A stretch of 64,000 nucleotides of DNA from Filimonas sp. Lineage in GTDB: Bacteria > Bacteroidota > Bacteroidia > Chitinophagales > Chitinophagaceae. Location of the stretch: assembly GCA_017306865.1 (NCBI GenBank), contig JAFKHH010000015.1, positions 310,001-374,000 on the forward strand. Reading direction: 5' to 3'. The notes under the pieces are model-generated. The model made no database searches. It was not told the origin of the DNA and saw nothing but the letters and a program-made list of their open reading frames with translations. The position numbers and the translations under genes are program-made. Within the stretch, counting starts at the first letter, position 1. Each line of letters begins with the position of its first letter. Shown here piece by piece: positions 42,317 through 51,133 of this stretch.

Positions 42317-42661
42317 GTAAATAATCTATTACGATTACACCCTGCTGGCGTTCCGCACTGGCGGACTCTTGTTGAGCCTTACGGGTAATGTCCCTTTTGG
42401 GGTTGCAAAGGTAGGCGCTTTTTATTAGAATTCAAGCAATTAGGAGAAAAAAGTTTTGAGAAGGCTAAATTGTTTAATTGCCTGATTGTTAAATTGTTAT
42501 GAAAGAAGCCCCTGTATTATTTACAGAGGCTTCATATCTTAAGAATATTTATCGCAAAGGACACAAAGAATACGCAGAGGCCGCAAAGCCTCATTACTCA
42601 CACTTCACCACTTACTTAATAAAAAGCTATTCACGATTATCGATTGACGATTCACGTCAAT
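42317..42661 (-). promoter_or_regulatory. infC-rpmI spacer with possible ribosomal-protein leader
   Basis: No gene is seen. On the minus strand the segment just before rpmI (about 42330-42415) holds GC-rich structure, including a TCCGC/GCGGA hairpin with loop CAGT, unlike the AT-rich surroundings. L20-type autoregulatory leaders occur at this place in other phyla. A second hairpin GAAGCCTCTGT/ACAGGGGCTTC (42505-42533) and attgtt echo words (42463-42500) lie further upstream. Confidence 0.35.
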
Positions 42662-43237
42662 CTATTTCGCTGCTTTTTTCTGCGATGCTTTCGGCGCAAA
42701 CATAGCCAGCATACGCTTTCCTTCCATTTTCGGCATGCCTTCCAGCGCACCTACTTCTGTCAAACGTTCTGCAAACTTCAGCAATAATAATTCGCCGCGG
42801 TCTTTAAACATGATCGCACGGCCTTTGAACTGTACATATGCTTTTACCTTGTTGCCTTCTTTCAGGAATTTCTCGGCATGTTTTGCCTTGAAATCGAAGT
42901 CATGATCGTCAGTGCCTGGCGTAAAGCGGATTTCTTTCACCTCGCTTTGTTTGGCATTGGCTTTCATTTCTTTTTCCTTACGTTTTTTCTCGTAAAGGAA
43001 TTTTTTATAGTCGATCACCTTACAAACCGGTGGGTCTGCGTTTGGTGAAATTTCAACCAGGTCCATTTCCTGTTGCTGTGCAATCTTCCTCGCCTCTTCT
43101 ATCGGATAAACGCCTACTGTTACGTTGTCACCCACAAGACGTACTTGCGGAACCCTGATTCTTTCGTTAATACGATGTTCAGGCTCAGGTTGCCTGACCA
43201 TCCTTGGATTAAACCTTCCCCTATTTGGTAAAGCCAT
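42662..43237 (-). CDS. infC: Translation initiation factor IF-3
   Basis: The 191-residue protein has both IF-3 domains: RINERIRVPQVRLVGDNVTVGVYPIEEARKIAQQQEMDLVEISPNADPPVCKVIDYKKFLYEKKRKEKEMK (about 21-93), and EIRFTPGTDDHDFDFKAKHAEKFLKEGNKVKAYVQFKGRAIMFKDRGELLLLKFAERL (about 103-160). It keeps 30S subunits free and proofreads initiator tRNA. It lies between thrS and rpmI in the usual order. The start codon is ATG, and a 20-residue N-terminal extension (MALPNRGRFNPRMVRQPEPE) precedes the first domain. Confidence 0.98.
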   Translation of the reverse strand: MALPNRGRFNPRMVRQPEPEHRINERIRVPQVRLVGDNVTVGVYPIEEARKIAQQQEMDLVEISPNADPPVCKVIDYKKFLYEKKRKEKEMKANAKQSEVKEIRFTPGTDDHDFDFKAKHAEKFLKEGNKVKAYVQFKGRAIMFKDRGELLLLKFAERLTEVGALEGMPKMEGKRMLAMFAPKASQKKAAK

Positions 43238-43367
43238 TAAGTGTTGTTTATTGAAAAATTGATTTTACTGATAAAGATAAATATTCAAACGCAAACAGTA
43301 CCTTTTTTCGATACTTTTTGTAGACAAGTACTAAGTACGAGGTACAAAGTACAGGTTACCTGGCCGG

Positions 43368-45311
43368 TTATTCACCGCTTTTACGCTCTTCTATTTCTTC
43401 TTTTATAGAGCTGATAAACTCTTCTACCGCCAGTACGCCCAGGTCGCCTTTGCCTTGTCTGCGTACAGACAGTTTACCTTCTGTCATTTCCTTCTCACCT
43501 ATTACCAGCATGTACGGCACACGGCTCAGTTCCGCTTCGCGGATCTTCTTGCCTATTTTTTCACTGCGGTCATCTATTTCTACACGTACGCCGGCTTTTT
43601 TCAGTTTCTTTTTCACGTCGCTTGCGTAGTCCATGAATTTATCGCTGATCGGTAAGATTTTTACCTGTAATGGCGCTAACCATACCGGGAACTTACCTGC
43701 GTAGTGCTCCAGCAGGAAGCCAATGAAACGTTCGTGTGTGCCCAGTGGCGCACGGTGAATGATCAATGGTATTTCAGGCTCATTATTATTGTTGGTAAAA
43801 GACAGATTGAAACTGCGCGGCTGTGCAAAATCCACCTGGTTGGTTGCCAGTGTAAATTCACGCCCGATCGCACTCCAGATCTGTACATCTATTTTAGGGC
43901 CGTAAAATGCGCCTTCGCCTTTTACTTCCACAAAAGGAATATTACTTTCTACCAATACGGTCCTCACCATATCTTCTGTCTCTTTCCACAACTCAGGTTG
44001 ATTCACGTATTTCTGTCCCAGTTTTTCCGGGTCATGCAAGCTTAAACGCATTACATATTTATCTATACCAAATATTTTGAAATACTTTTGGTACATATCA
44101 TTCACCGCACGGAACTCAGCCGCAAACTGCTCTTTAGTACAGTAAATGTGTGCGTCATTCATGTGCAGGCAACGTACACGCATCAGGCCAAACAACTCAC
44201 CACTCTGCTCGTAACGGTAGCAAGTACCGTACTCTGCTATGCGGTAAGGCATATCGCGGTAGCTCTTCGGTTCTGCATCAAATATTTTATGGTGATGCGG
44301 GCAGTTCATTGCTTTCAGATAGTATTTCTCCCCATCCATTTCCATTGCCGGGAACATGCTGTCTGCATAGTATGGCAAGTGACCGCTGGTGAGGTACAGA
44401 TTTTCTTTAGCAATGTGCGGCGTTACCACACGTTTGTACCCTGCATCTTCCTCTGTTTCTTTCGCCAGCTTTTCCAACTCTTCTATGATCACTGTGCCGT
44501 TTGGCATCCATAATATCAGGCCAGGGCCAATATCATCGTTCATGGTATAGATCCCCAGTTCCTTACCTAATTTGCGGTGGTCGCGTTTTTTTGCTTCCTC
44601 CAGCATAGCGAGGTGTTCGTCTAACTCTTTCTGATTAGGGAAAGTCACACCATATACGCGTGTCAACTGCTTGTTTTTTTCGTCACCTTTCCAGTAAGCG
44701 CCGGCAACATTAGTCAGCTTAATCGCTTTGATAAAGCCGGTGTTTGGAATATGTGGCCCACGGCACAGATCGGTAAAATCGCCCTGTGTATAGAACGTGA
44801 TCTTGCCGTCTTCCAGGTTAGACAACAGGTCTAGTTTATATTCGTCGCCTTTGCTTGTGAAATACTGTACAGCTTCAGCTTTCGGCATTTCTTTACGAAC
44901 GTAGCTGTTGCTTTTTTTCGCCAGCTCATTCATCTTCTTTTCCAGCGTAGCCAGGTCATCTTCTGTTAGTTTCTTATCACCCAGGTCCATGTCATAATAG
45001 AAGCCTTTCGGGCTTTCCAATGCCGGTCCTACCCAGAATTTTACACCAGGGAACATAGATTCGATCGCCTCTGCCAGCAAATGCGCTGAAGAATGCCAGA
45101 AGGTTAATTTGCCGTCCGTATCATCCCACGTCAGTAGTTTAAGCGTTGCATCCTGCGTAATAGGTCGCGTGGCATCCCACACCTCACCGTTAACGTTTGC
45201 GGCTAAAACTTTGCGGGCCAAACCTTCACTGATAGATTTGGCAACATCCAGGGCAGTAACTCCCGACTCATATTGGCGAACTGCTCCATCTGGTAGTGTA
45301 ATGTTAATCAT
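43368..45311 (-). CDS. thrS: Threonyl-tRNA synthetase
   Basis: The 647-residue protein has all ThrRS parts: TGS domain (1-60, MINITLPDGAVRQYESGVTALDVAKSI), editing domain with WHSSAHLLAEAIESMFP at about 72-88 and the downstream DLCRGPHIPNTG, class II core with MFPAMEMDGEKYYLKAMNCPHH, RYEQSGELFGLMRVRCLHMNDAHIYC and PLIIHRAPLGTHERFIGFLLEHY, and the anticodon-binding domain from about 545. It charges tRNA-Thr and deacylates mischarged Ser-tRNA-Thr. First gene of the translation operon; no T-box is expected or seen in this phylum. Confidence 0.98.
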   Translation of the reverse strand: MINITLPDGAVRQYESGVTALDVAKSISEGLARKVLAANVNGEVWDATRPITQDATLKLLTWDDTDGKLTFWHSSAHLLAEAIESMFPGVKFWVGPALESPKGFYYDMDLGDKKLTEDDLATLEKKMNELAKKSNSYVRKEMPKAEAVQYFTSKGDEYKLDLLSNLEDGKITFYTQGDFTDLCRGPHIPNTGFIKAIKLTNVAGAYWKGDEKNKQLTRVYGVTFPNQKELDEHLAMLEEAKKRDHRKLGKELGIYTMNDDIGPGLILWMPNGTVIIEELEKLAKETEEDAGYKRVVTPHIAKENLYLTSGHLPYYADSMFPAMEMDGEKYYLKAMNCPHHHKIFDAEPKSYRDMPYRIAEYGTCYRYEQSGELFGLMRVRCLHMNDAHIYCTKEQFAAEFRAVNDMYQKYFKIFGIDKYVMRLSLHDPEKLGQKYVNQPELWKETEDMVRTVLVESNIPFVEVKGEGAFYGPKIDVQIWSAIGREFTLATNQVDFAQPRSFNLSFTNNNNEPEIPLIIHRAPLGTHERFIGFLLEHYAGKFPVWLAPLQVKILPISDKFMDYASDVKKKLKKAGVRVEIDDRSEKIGKKIREAELSRVPYMLVIGEKEMTEGKLSVRRQGKGDLGVLAVEEFISSIKEEIEERKSGE

Positions 45312-45364
45312 ACGAACAAATCCGTGTCTGGTAATGAATTAGTGTATTAAAAATGTCTGCAAAG

Positions 45365-45480
45365 GTACAGAATATCGAACAAGGAACAAGGAATTTCGAA
45401 CACTGAATAATGTTCAATGCTCAACGTTCAATGACCATTTTTCAATTGAGCGTTGAATATTGAGCATTGATTATTGAAAA
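45365..45480. repeat. gttcaat echo repeat and aacaaggaacaagg word upstream of thrS
   Basis: tatcgaacaaggaacaagga (45372 onward) duplicates the tract at 41483. tgttcaatgctcaacgttca and ttcaattgagcgttgaatat, tgagcattgattattgaaaa form an imperfect hairpin at 45410-45480. Confidence 0.55.
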
Positions 45481-45574
45481 TTTCTTCCTTTGGCGTTCGC
45501 GATTTCTTGTTGGCTATTCTTTAACGGTTCTTTACAAACCAAGTCTTATATTGCATGTTAGTTTTGTACCATCT

Positions 45575-46768
45575 ATGCGGACGAGGATTCTATCATTACT
45601 TCTATTGCTATGCCCGGCACTGTTACCGGCCCAAAGCCTGACTGGTATCTGGCGTGGCACTTTTGTACAAGGTGTGGGCGCATTAAAAGATCAGTATAAA
45701 TATGAAGTGCAGATCAACCAGGCGCCAAATAAGGCACTCAATGGTGTTACTTACTCTTATTTAAATACAGCGTTTTTCGGGAAAGCTGTTTTGCAAGGCA
45801 TTTTCATGGATAAAACCGGGGATGTGATTGTAAAAGAGAGCAAACTGGTGGAGCTGAAAACAGCTACCGGCAGCCAGGGATGCCTGATGACCTGCTATCT
45901 TACCTATCATAAAGATGGTAATGAAGAATATATGGAAGGCTCCTACTCCAGCGTAAATGTAAAGGATAGTGGCTATTGTGGTGGCGGACGTGTGTATCTG
46001 AAGCGCGTGCCTGAATCAGAATTTGGCAAAGAAGAGTTCCTGTTGCCGAAGGATAAGAATGGACAGTACCAGGTAAAGGGAATAAAGCCGGGCGCGGCAG
46101 ATGCCCTGGTATCAAACAAACGCCCGCAAACAACATATAGCAATACGCCGAAAACGAATGCAACACCTAAAACTTCGACAAGTAAAACGCCTACTAAACC
46201 TCCGGTGAAGCAAAGCCAACCGCTGGCTGGCAATAAACCGAAACCGAATACACAGTCGTCTGCACTGGGCAAGTCTAAAACAGATGCGGCACGGGTACCG
46301 GCAACTACAATACCGGTAAACCCGGATTCGCCGGGCATTGTAAAAACAGAACCTCCCGCCGTAATTGCGCCGGTGTTGCCACAAGTGCAAAAGCCGCAAC
46401 TGCCTGTACCTTCCATTCTGAAGGAAAGAGAAAATAAACTGGTAAGAACGATTGTTACGCATTCTAATACGATTAAGATACAGTTGTATGACAATGGCGA
46501 GATTGATGACGATACGATTACTGTATATCACAATAATGCAATAGTTGCGTTTAAGCAACGATTGTCACATACACCAATTACCATCAACATTACAGCGGAT
46601 GAAAATGACCCGTTGCACGAGTTGGTAATGGTTGCGGACAATATGGGTACCATACCTCCAAACACGGCGCTAATGGTGATATTGGCGGATAATAAACGTT
46701 ATGAACTGACGCTGACATCTACAGAGCAAAAAAATGCGAAGGTGTTGATTAGGTTTGAGAAGGGATGA
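45575..46768 (+). CDS. Secreted hypothetical protein with Pro/Thr/Lys-rich middle
   Basis: Start at 45575 (MRTRILSLLLLLCPALLPAQ) gives a 397-residue protein with a signal peptide; the longer frame adds 36 unlikely residues. Residues 20-150 form a beta-rich domain (LTGIWRGTFVQGVGALKDQYKYEVQINQ...). A low-complexity linker (about 175-290, rich in TPKTSTSKTPTKPPVK-type sequence) follows. The C-terminal domain (about 295-397) begins VRTIVTHSNTIKIQLYDNGEIDDDTITVYHNN, resembling secreted calcium-binding-like beta domains common in this phylum. No enzyme motif is seen. It ends at a strong terminator. Confidence 0.8.
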   Translation: MRTRILSLLLLLCPALLPAQSLTGIWRGTFVQGVGALKDQYKYEVQINQAPNKALNGVTYSYLNTAFFGKAVLQGIFMDKTGDVIVKESKLVELKTATGSQGCLMTCYLTYHKDGNEEYMEGSYSSVNVKDSGYCGGGRVYLKRVPESEFGKEEFLLPKDKNGQYQVKGIKPGAADALVSNKRPQTTYSNTPKTNATPKTSTSKTPTKPPVKQSQPLAGNKPKPNTQSSALGKSKTDAARVPATTIPVNPDSPGIVKTEPPAVIAPVLPQVQKPQLPVPSILKERENKLVRTIVTHSNTIKIQLYDNGEIDDDTITVYHNNAIVAFKQRLSHTPITINITADENDPLHELVMVADNMGTIPPNTALMVILADNKRYELTLTSTEQKNAKVLIRFEKG

Positions 46769-46804
46769 GGATAAATTGCTGAATGGCTAAATGGTTACAT
46801 TGCT

Positions 46805-46842
46805 AAGCCTGCCCGGTCTTAAAGACCGGGCAGGCTTTTTTA
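46805..46842 (+). terminator. Terminator with agcctgcccggtctt stem
   Basis: AAGCCTGCCCGGTCTT pairs with AAGACCGGGCAGGCTT and is followed by TTTTTT. The stem resembles the cctgacaggtctt palindromes elsewhere in the window, with gcccgg replacing gacagg. Confidence 0.9.
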
Positions 46843-46871
46843 GCCAGAAAATAGCTGAATAAAGAACGGAA

Positions 46872-46920
46872 CGATGAAGTGAGTGACACAAGGGACGGTG
46901 AGAAATATTTCTACAGATAA
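46872..46920 (+). repeat. Dispersed gtgagtgacacaag element, copy G
   Basis: gaacggaacgatgaagtgag, tgacacaagggacggtgaga and aatatttctacag parallel copies D and H, between two terminators. Confidence 0.55.
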
Positions 46921-46930
46921 TACCACAAAA

Positions 46931-46972
46931 AAAAGAACCGGCTGGTAAATCAATTACCAGCCGGTTCTTTTT
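46931..46972 (-). terminator. Bidirectional terminator before the DUF3347 gene end
   Basis: AAAAGAACCGGCTGGTAA and its complement form an 18-bp perfect stem with a 5-nt loop, bordered by A and T runs, 77 bases beyond the stop codon of the DUF3347 gene. Confidence 0.9.
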
Positions 46973-47048
46973 TTAAAAGCGTTATATCGTAGAGAACAAA
47001 AAAACCTTGGTGTTCCCTTTCTGTCTTTGTGTGCCTTCGTGGCTACGG

Positions 47049-47678
47049 CTACTTATGGCGGAAATCAATAGAGTCTTTCACTTCCCCACAGTTGATCATG
47101 CCGGATTTATATTTCGGATGTTTTTTACCCAGGTATGGATTCACAACATCCTTAGTATTGCTGATCCAGAACGCTTCCTGCTCGTCGTTGAATGCCATAG
47201 GGCAGTTTACATGATAGATCACCGCCTGGTCATAACGAACAGTCCTTACAAGGTTGTAAAAGTCTTCTGATAGTGTATAAAATGAATGGCGCTGCTCTGT
47301 AATCTCAGGAGTGCCTTGTATGGCTTTACTTTCTGAAACGATGCCATCTGCAAAGTTTTTCGCTGTGCTGATAATCGTTGTATCACTTTTCAGGCTGCCA
47401 AAAGGAATCTGGCTTACAGATGCCGCCAGGTCGCCTGCGGCTTTGCCTGCTTTGGTGGAATCCCACTCTACAAAAGCATCTTTCAATACATAGTATTTCT
47501 CCAGGGATGCTGCAAATGCTTTATTAAATGTTTCGTCATTTTTACTTACCAGCAATGCCTGTTGTTTAGGCTGCTCAGGGTTTTCATTGGCATTACGCTT
47601 AGACAACACGAAATAGGCGCCCACTGCGATCACAACAAGAATTAGAATAAGTACGACCGGTTTTTTCATGTTTTTCAT
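47049..47678 (-). CDS. DUF3347 domain protein, membrane-anchored
   Basis: The 209-residue protein has one N-terminal transmembrane helix (KPVVLILILVVIAVGAYFVL, about 6-25) and a periplasmic helical domain (about 50-150, ETFNKAFAASLEKYYVLKDAFVEWDSTKAGKAAGDLAASV). The C-terminal segment has YHVNCPMAFNDEQEAFWISNTKDVVNPYLGKKHPKYKSGMINCGEV, the DUF3347 hallmark that includes the CPM...NPYxG...M..CG metal-ligand-like residues. The family often accompanies copper or silver efflux systems; no such system is next door here, so a metal-chaperone role is only suggested. It is monocistronic, closed by the terminator at 46931-46972. Confidence 0.85.
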   Translation of the reverse strand: MKNMKKPVVLILILVVIAVGAYFVLSKRNANENPEQPKQQALLVSKNDETFNKAFAASLEKYYVLKDAFVEWDSTKAGKAAGDLAASVSQIPFGSLKSDTTIISTAKNFADGIVSESKAIQGTPEITEQRHSFYTLSEDFYNLVRTVRYDQAVIYHVNCPMAFNDEQEAFWISNTKDVVNPYLGKKHPKYKSGMINCGEVKDSIDFRHK

Positions 47679-47689
47679 GTTTTATGGAA

Positions 47690-47820
47690 CAAAGATAAAT
47701 TGTTGTATGGTTAAATTGTTTAATTGTTAGATGATTGTATTGCTGTCCTTAACAGCCTTGAAATATGGCTTTATAACGGTATAACTATGTAACAATTAAC
47801 CAATTTAACCATTTAACTGC
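47690..47820. repeat. Echo inverted repeat between divergent genes
   Basis: aattgttgtatggttaaatt, gtttaattgttag (47697-47730) is answered by ggtataactatgtaacaatt, aaccaatttaaccatttaac (47778-47817). It occupies the promoter region shared by the DUF3347 and ABC-F genes. Confidence 0.5.
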
Positions 47821-47845
47821 TATTTTCGCGCCGTAATTTGACTTT

Positions 47846-49804
47846 ATGCTATTAGGTTTAAATAATGTGACATTTGAATTTGGCGCCCGTGTAATTGTAG
47901 AAGAGGCCACCTGGCATATTCATCCGGGAGAGCGTATCGGGCTGATCGGCTATAACGGTACCGGTAAATCTACTTTGCTGAAACTGATGGTGGGCCAGTA
48001 CCAGCCATCTGTAGGCACAGTGGAAAAGAGCCGCGGCACTACGATCGGGTATTTGCACCAGGACTTATTGAGTTTTGATACCAATGATTCTATCCTGGAA
48101 GTGGCCATGGGTGCATTTGAGCGTGTGAAGCAGTTGGAAAAAGAGATAGAGGACTTGAGCAAGAAGCTGGAAGAAACCAGTGACGAGGCGTTGCTGAATG
48201 AATATATGGAGAAGCTGCATGAGCTGGAAGTGCTGGGCGGCTACGAAATTCACCACCGTACGGAGGAGGTTTTGCAAGGCCTTGGTTTTGCTAATGCTGA
48301 CCTGGGACGGCCTTACCGTGAGTTTAGCGGTGGCTGGCGTATGCGTGTGCTGCTGGCAAAAATGATCTTGCAACAGCCGGACCTGTTGTTGCTGGATGAG
48401 CCTACGAACCACTTGGACTTACCTTCTATTGAATGGCTGGAAAAATACTTGCAGCATTACCAGGGCAGTGTGGTAATTGTGAGCCACGATAAATATTTTA
48501 TGAACCGTATGGTGAATAAGATAGTGGAACTATACCAGCAACAATTGCACATATACTCTGGCAACTACGAATACTACGAGAAGGAAAAAGAGATACGTGT
48601 AGAGATGGCGCAGCGTGCGTTTGAAAACCAGCAGGACTATATACGCCAGCAGGAAAGGTTTATAGAACGCTTTAAGGCGAAGGCATCGAAAGCGGCGGCG
48701 GCACAGAGTGCTATGAAGCGACTGGATAAGCTGGACAGGGTGGAACAGGTAGAAATACAAAGACCAAACCTGCGCATCAACTTCCAAGTGGACAAGCAGC
48801 CGGGTAAGGTGCTGGTGGAACTGAAGCATGTAACAAAACAATTCAAAGACCTGACGATTGTAGAAAATGCAACGGCAGAGATAGAACGCGGCGATAAGAT
48901 AGCCCTGATAGGCGCGAATGGTAAGGGTAAGTCTACCCTACTCCGCATTATTGCCGGTGTGGAGTCTTTTGAGGGACAACGTACCTGGGGACACAATGTG
49001 GATGAGAGCTTTTATGCACAGCACCAATTGGAGGCGCTGGACCTGAACAATACTATACTGGAAGAAATGGTTAGCTGCCGTAGCGGTAAAACGGAACTGG
49101 AACTACGCTCTTTATTGGGTTGCTTCCTGTTTGGTGGCGATGATGTAGATAAGAAGATTAAAATACTAAGCGGTGGTGAGAAAGCGCGTGTGGCATTGGC
49201 TAAGGTAATTGTAAGTAAGGCAAACTTCCTGATGCTGGATGAACCTACGAACCACCTGGATATGCATAGTGTGGAGCTGTTGGTGGAGGCGCTGAACAAA
49301 TACCAGGGCAGTATTATATTGGTAAGTCACGACCGTTATTTCATTTCTAAAGCGGCTAATAAGATATGGGAGATCGTGGACCACGAGATCAAAGAATTTA
49401 AGGGCACTTACCAGGAGTGGATAGAATGGAAGGAACGTATGGCGAAGCAACAACGCCAGGCGGAACAACAGAAAAACAAGGAGGAACAGGCGACTAAAAA
49501 GATAGAAGAGGTAAAACCGAAAGAGGTTGCCCCCGCTCCTGTTGTAAACAATAACCTGGACAGGGACCAGAAGAAGGAACTGCAACGCCTACAAAAACAA
49601 TTTAGCAAACTGGAAGCGGATATTGCTAAAATGCAGGAGGATAAAACAAAGATAGAATTAGCACTGGCTGACCCGAATAGTTATTCCGATAAAAACAATT
49701 TTGCTAAAGTAGAGCAGGATTATAAAACAATACAGGATAAGATTAAGGCTGCGAATAAGGAATATGAGCAGTTGTTTGAGAAGATTATGGAATTGGAAAG
49801 TTAA
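47846..49804 (+). CDS. ABC-F family ATPase
   Basis: The 652-residue protein has two ABC domains: Walker A GYNGTGKST (about 35-43) and GANGKGKST (about 352-360), signatures FSGGWRMRV and LSGGEKARV, Walker B LLLLDEPTNHLD and FLMLDEPTNHLD. They are joined by the ABC-F linker (about 245-300, FENQQDYIRQQERFIERFKAKASKAAAAQSAMKRLDKL), with a Uup-like C-terminal coiled coil from about 535 (LQRLQKQFSKLEADIAKMQEDKTKI). There are no membrane helices. ABC-F proteins act on ribosomes; this one resembles the Uup/EttA-like housekeeping types more than antibiotic-resistance types. Confidence 0.95.
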   Translation: MLLGLNNVTFEFGARVIVEEATWHIHPGERIGLIGYNGTGKSTLLKLMVGQYQPSVGTVEKSRGTTIGYLHQDLLSFDTNDSILEVAMGAFERVKQLEKEIEDLSKKLEETSDEALLNEYMEKLHELEVLGGYEIHHRTEEVLQGLGFANADLGRPYREFSGGWRMRVLLAKMILQQPDLLLLDEPTNHLDLPSIEWLEKYLQHYQGSVVIVSHDKYFMNRMVNKIVELYQQQLHIYSGNYEYYEKEKEIRVEMAQRAFENQQDYIRQQERFIERFKAKASKAAAAQSAMKRLDKLDRVEQVEIQRPNLRINFQVDKQPGKVLVELKHVTKQFKDLTIVENATAEIERGDKIALIGANGKGKSTLLRIIAGVESFEGQRTWGHNVDESFYAQHQLEALDLNNTILEEMVSCRSGKTELELRSLLGCFLFGGDDVDKKIKILSGGEKARVALAKVIVSKANFLMLDEPTNHLDMHSVELLVEALNKYQGSIILVSHDRYFISKAANKIWEIVDHEIKEFKGTYQEWIEWKERMAKQQRQAEQQKNKEEQATKKIEEVKPKEVAPAPVVNNNLDRDQKKELQRLQKQFSKLEADIAKMQEDKTKIELALADPNSYSDKNNFAKVEQDYKTIQDKIKAANKEYEQLFEKIMELES

Positions 49805-49808
49805 TACT

Positions 49809-49958
49809 ATGTACGATGTTAGATGTACGATGTACAGCGTAATGGCATAATTGATAAATGGCTATATGGTTAAATTGTTTTTCTTATTAACCATATAGCC
49901 ATTTATCAATTAAACAAGAGACAGAAAGTTTTTACATCGTACATCTAACATCGTACAT
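49809..49958. repeat. Nested double perfect hairpin between convergent genes
   Basis: The outer arms 49809-49834 and 49933-49958 are a 26-bp perfect inverted repeat made of the tacgatgt word. The inner arms 49849-49873 and 49887-49911 are a 25-bp perfect inverted repeat made of attgataaatggctatatgg-like words. The central loop is 13 nt. The structure starts 4 bases after the ABC-F stop and touches the hutG stop codon. Confidence 0.85.
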
Positions 49959-51010
49959 TATTCTACCACTTTCACGAAATCGCTTACCAGGTAACTGATC
50001 AATTTTCCTGTTGATTCGTTTCTTCTGCCATCTTCTAATTGCGTGGCGCCTTCACAAATATGTAAATAGGCTACTTTAGAATCTGCTGCGGTGAAGTGTA
50101 TGTATTGCCTTGCATGTAACGGCTGAATGCCAACCGGTGATGTAGCGCTGCTGAGTATGTTTTCAATACAGTCCAGATCCAGTTCTATACCGCAATAAGT
50201 ATCTTCTGTAAAACCTGTAGCATGTGCAATGGCCTGTATGAAGTTTCTTTTTTCATGGAGGAAAATATCTTCGTAGGTAATGATGTCAATAAATGGATCA
50301 TTCACTATATCTATCCAGGTATTTTGGGTAAGGTAATTTTCATGTATGCCGATCACGCAGTATTTTTCTAAATAGCCATCTTCGTCTGCGTAGCGGAAAC
50401 CATTGCCACTATGCCTGCCTTCTACCGGGCGGAAATCTGCGTGGGCGTCCAGGTTGATCGCATTGATCTGTGCTATAGGTATAACACCGGCCTTGTGCAA
50501 ACCTTTTGCGGCGCCTTTAATACATGGGTATGCGTTGTTGTGCCCCCCACCTATTACAATCGGAATTTTACCGGCCTGCGTAATAGTCCTGACTACATTT
50601 TCCACTGCGTCATCTATAATGTTGACCGCGTGCCGGTACGCTTCTATCCTTTCTTCGTATGATAAAGTATTATTTTCAATGGCTTCGGATAAAGTGGAAA
50701 AATCCATTTGCCCGAGCATGAGTATATTATCACCTACCAAAAAATCATTGCTCTGTATATTCAGGAAAGATTGCAAGAATGGGGCCCATGCAGTGGCTGC
50801 TCCTCCTACACCTGCATTGGCTTTTACACCTATATCTTCAGGAATGCCAAACACTACAAACCTGGCCCTGGAATCTAAGATAGAGGGCTCTACTGCATGG
50901 GGATCTTTTAGCACGTGTACACATTCCCCCAGCTTGGTTTCAAATTTTCGTAAGCGTGTCAACGAAAGAATATCCTGCTTGGAGAATACTTTCAAATATT
51001 GCATAGGCAA
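49958..51010 (-). CDS. hutG: Formimidoylglutamase (arginase/ureohydrolase family)
   Basis: The 350-residue protein has the ureohydrolase manganese motifs: GGGHNNAYPCIKGAAKGL (about 153-170), INLDAHADFRPVEGRHSGNGF (about 185-206; DAHAD), and IELDLDCIENILSSA (DxDx). The arginase family includes arginase, agmatinase and formimidoylglutamase. The surrounding hutI, hutU and hutH genes favour formimidoylglutamase, which releases glutamate and formamide, the last step of histidine degradation. A peptide gap and SGNGFRY in place of the arginase SGNP motif are consistent with this. The start codon at 51010 follows a short AT-rich leader. Confidence 0.88.
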   Translation of the reverse strand: MPMQYLKVFSKQDILSLTRLRKFETKLGECVHVLKDPHAVEPSILDSRARFVVFGIPEDIGVKANAGVGGAATAWAPFLQSFLNIQSNDFLVGDNILMLGQMDFSTLSEAIENNTLSYEERIEAYRHAVNIIDDAVENVVRTITQAGKIPIVIGGGHNNAYPCIKGAAKGLHKAGVIPIAQINAINLDAHADFRPVEGRHSGNGFRYADEDGYLEKYCVIGIHENYLTQNTWIDIVNDPFIDIITYEDIFLHEKRNFIQAIAHATGFTEDTYCGIELDLDCIENILSSATSPVGIQPLHARQYIHFTAADSKVAYLHICEGATQLEDGRRNESTGKLISYLVSDFVKVVE

Positions 51011-51133
51011 GTTTTAAATTGTTTCAGCGGTTTGCCGTTTCATCGTTTCCATTTATGTTGAGCATTTTGTTATGCGCACAGTGAAATCTTTTTGAAACAT
51101 AGCAGCTTATTGGAGCGTTACCTAAGATACACC

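Noticed and set aside
49958-51010. Agmatinase partner of the arginine decarboxylase at 39843
   Set aside because: Arginase-family motifs allow it, but immediate clustering with hutI, hutU and hutH makes formimidoylglutamase the better call.
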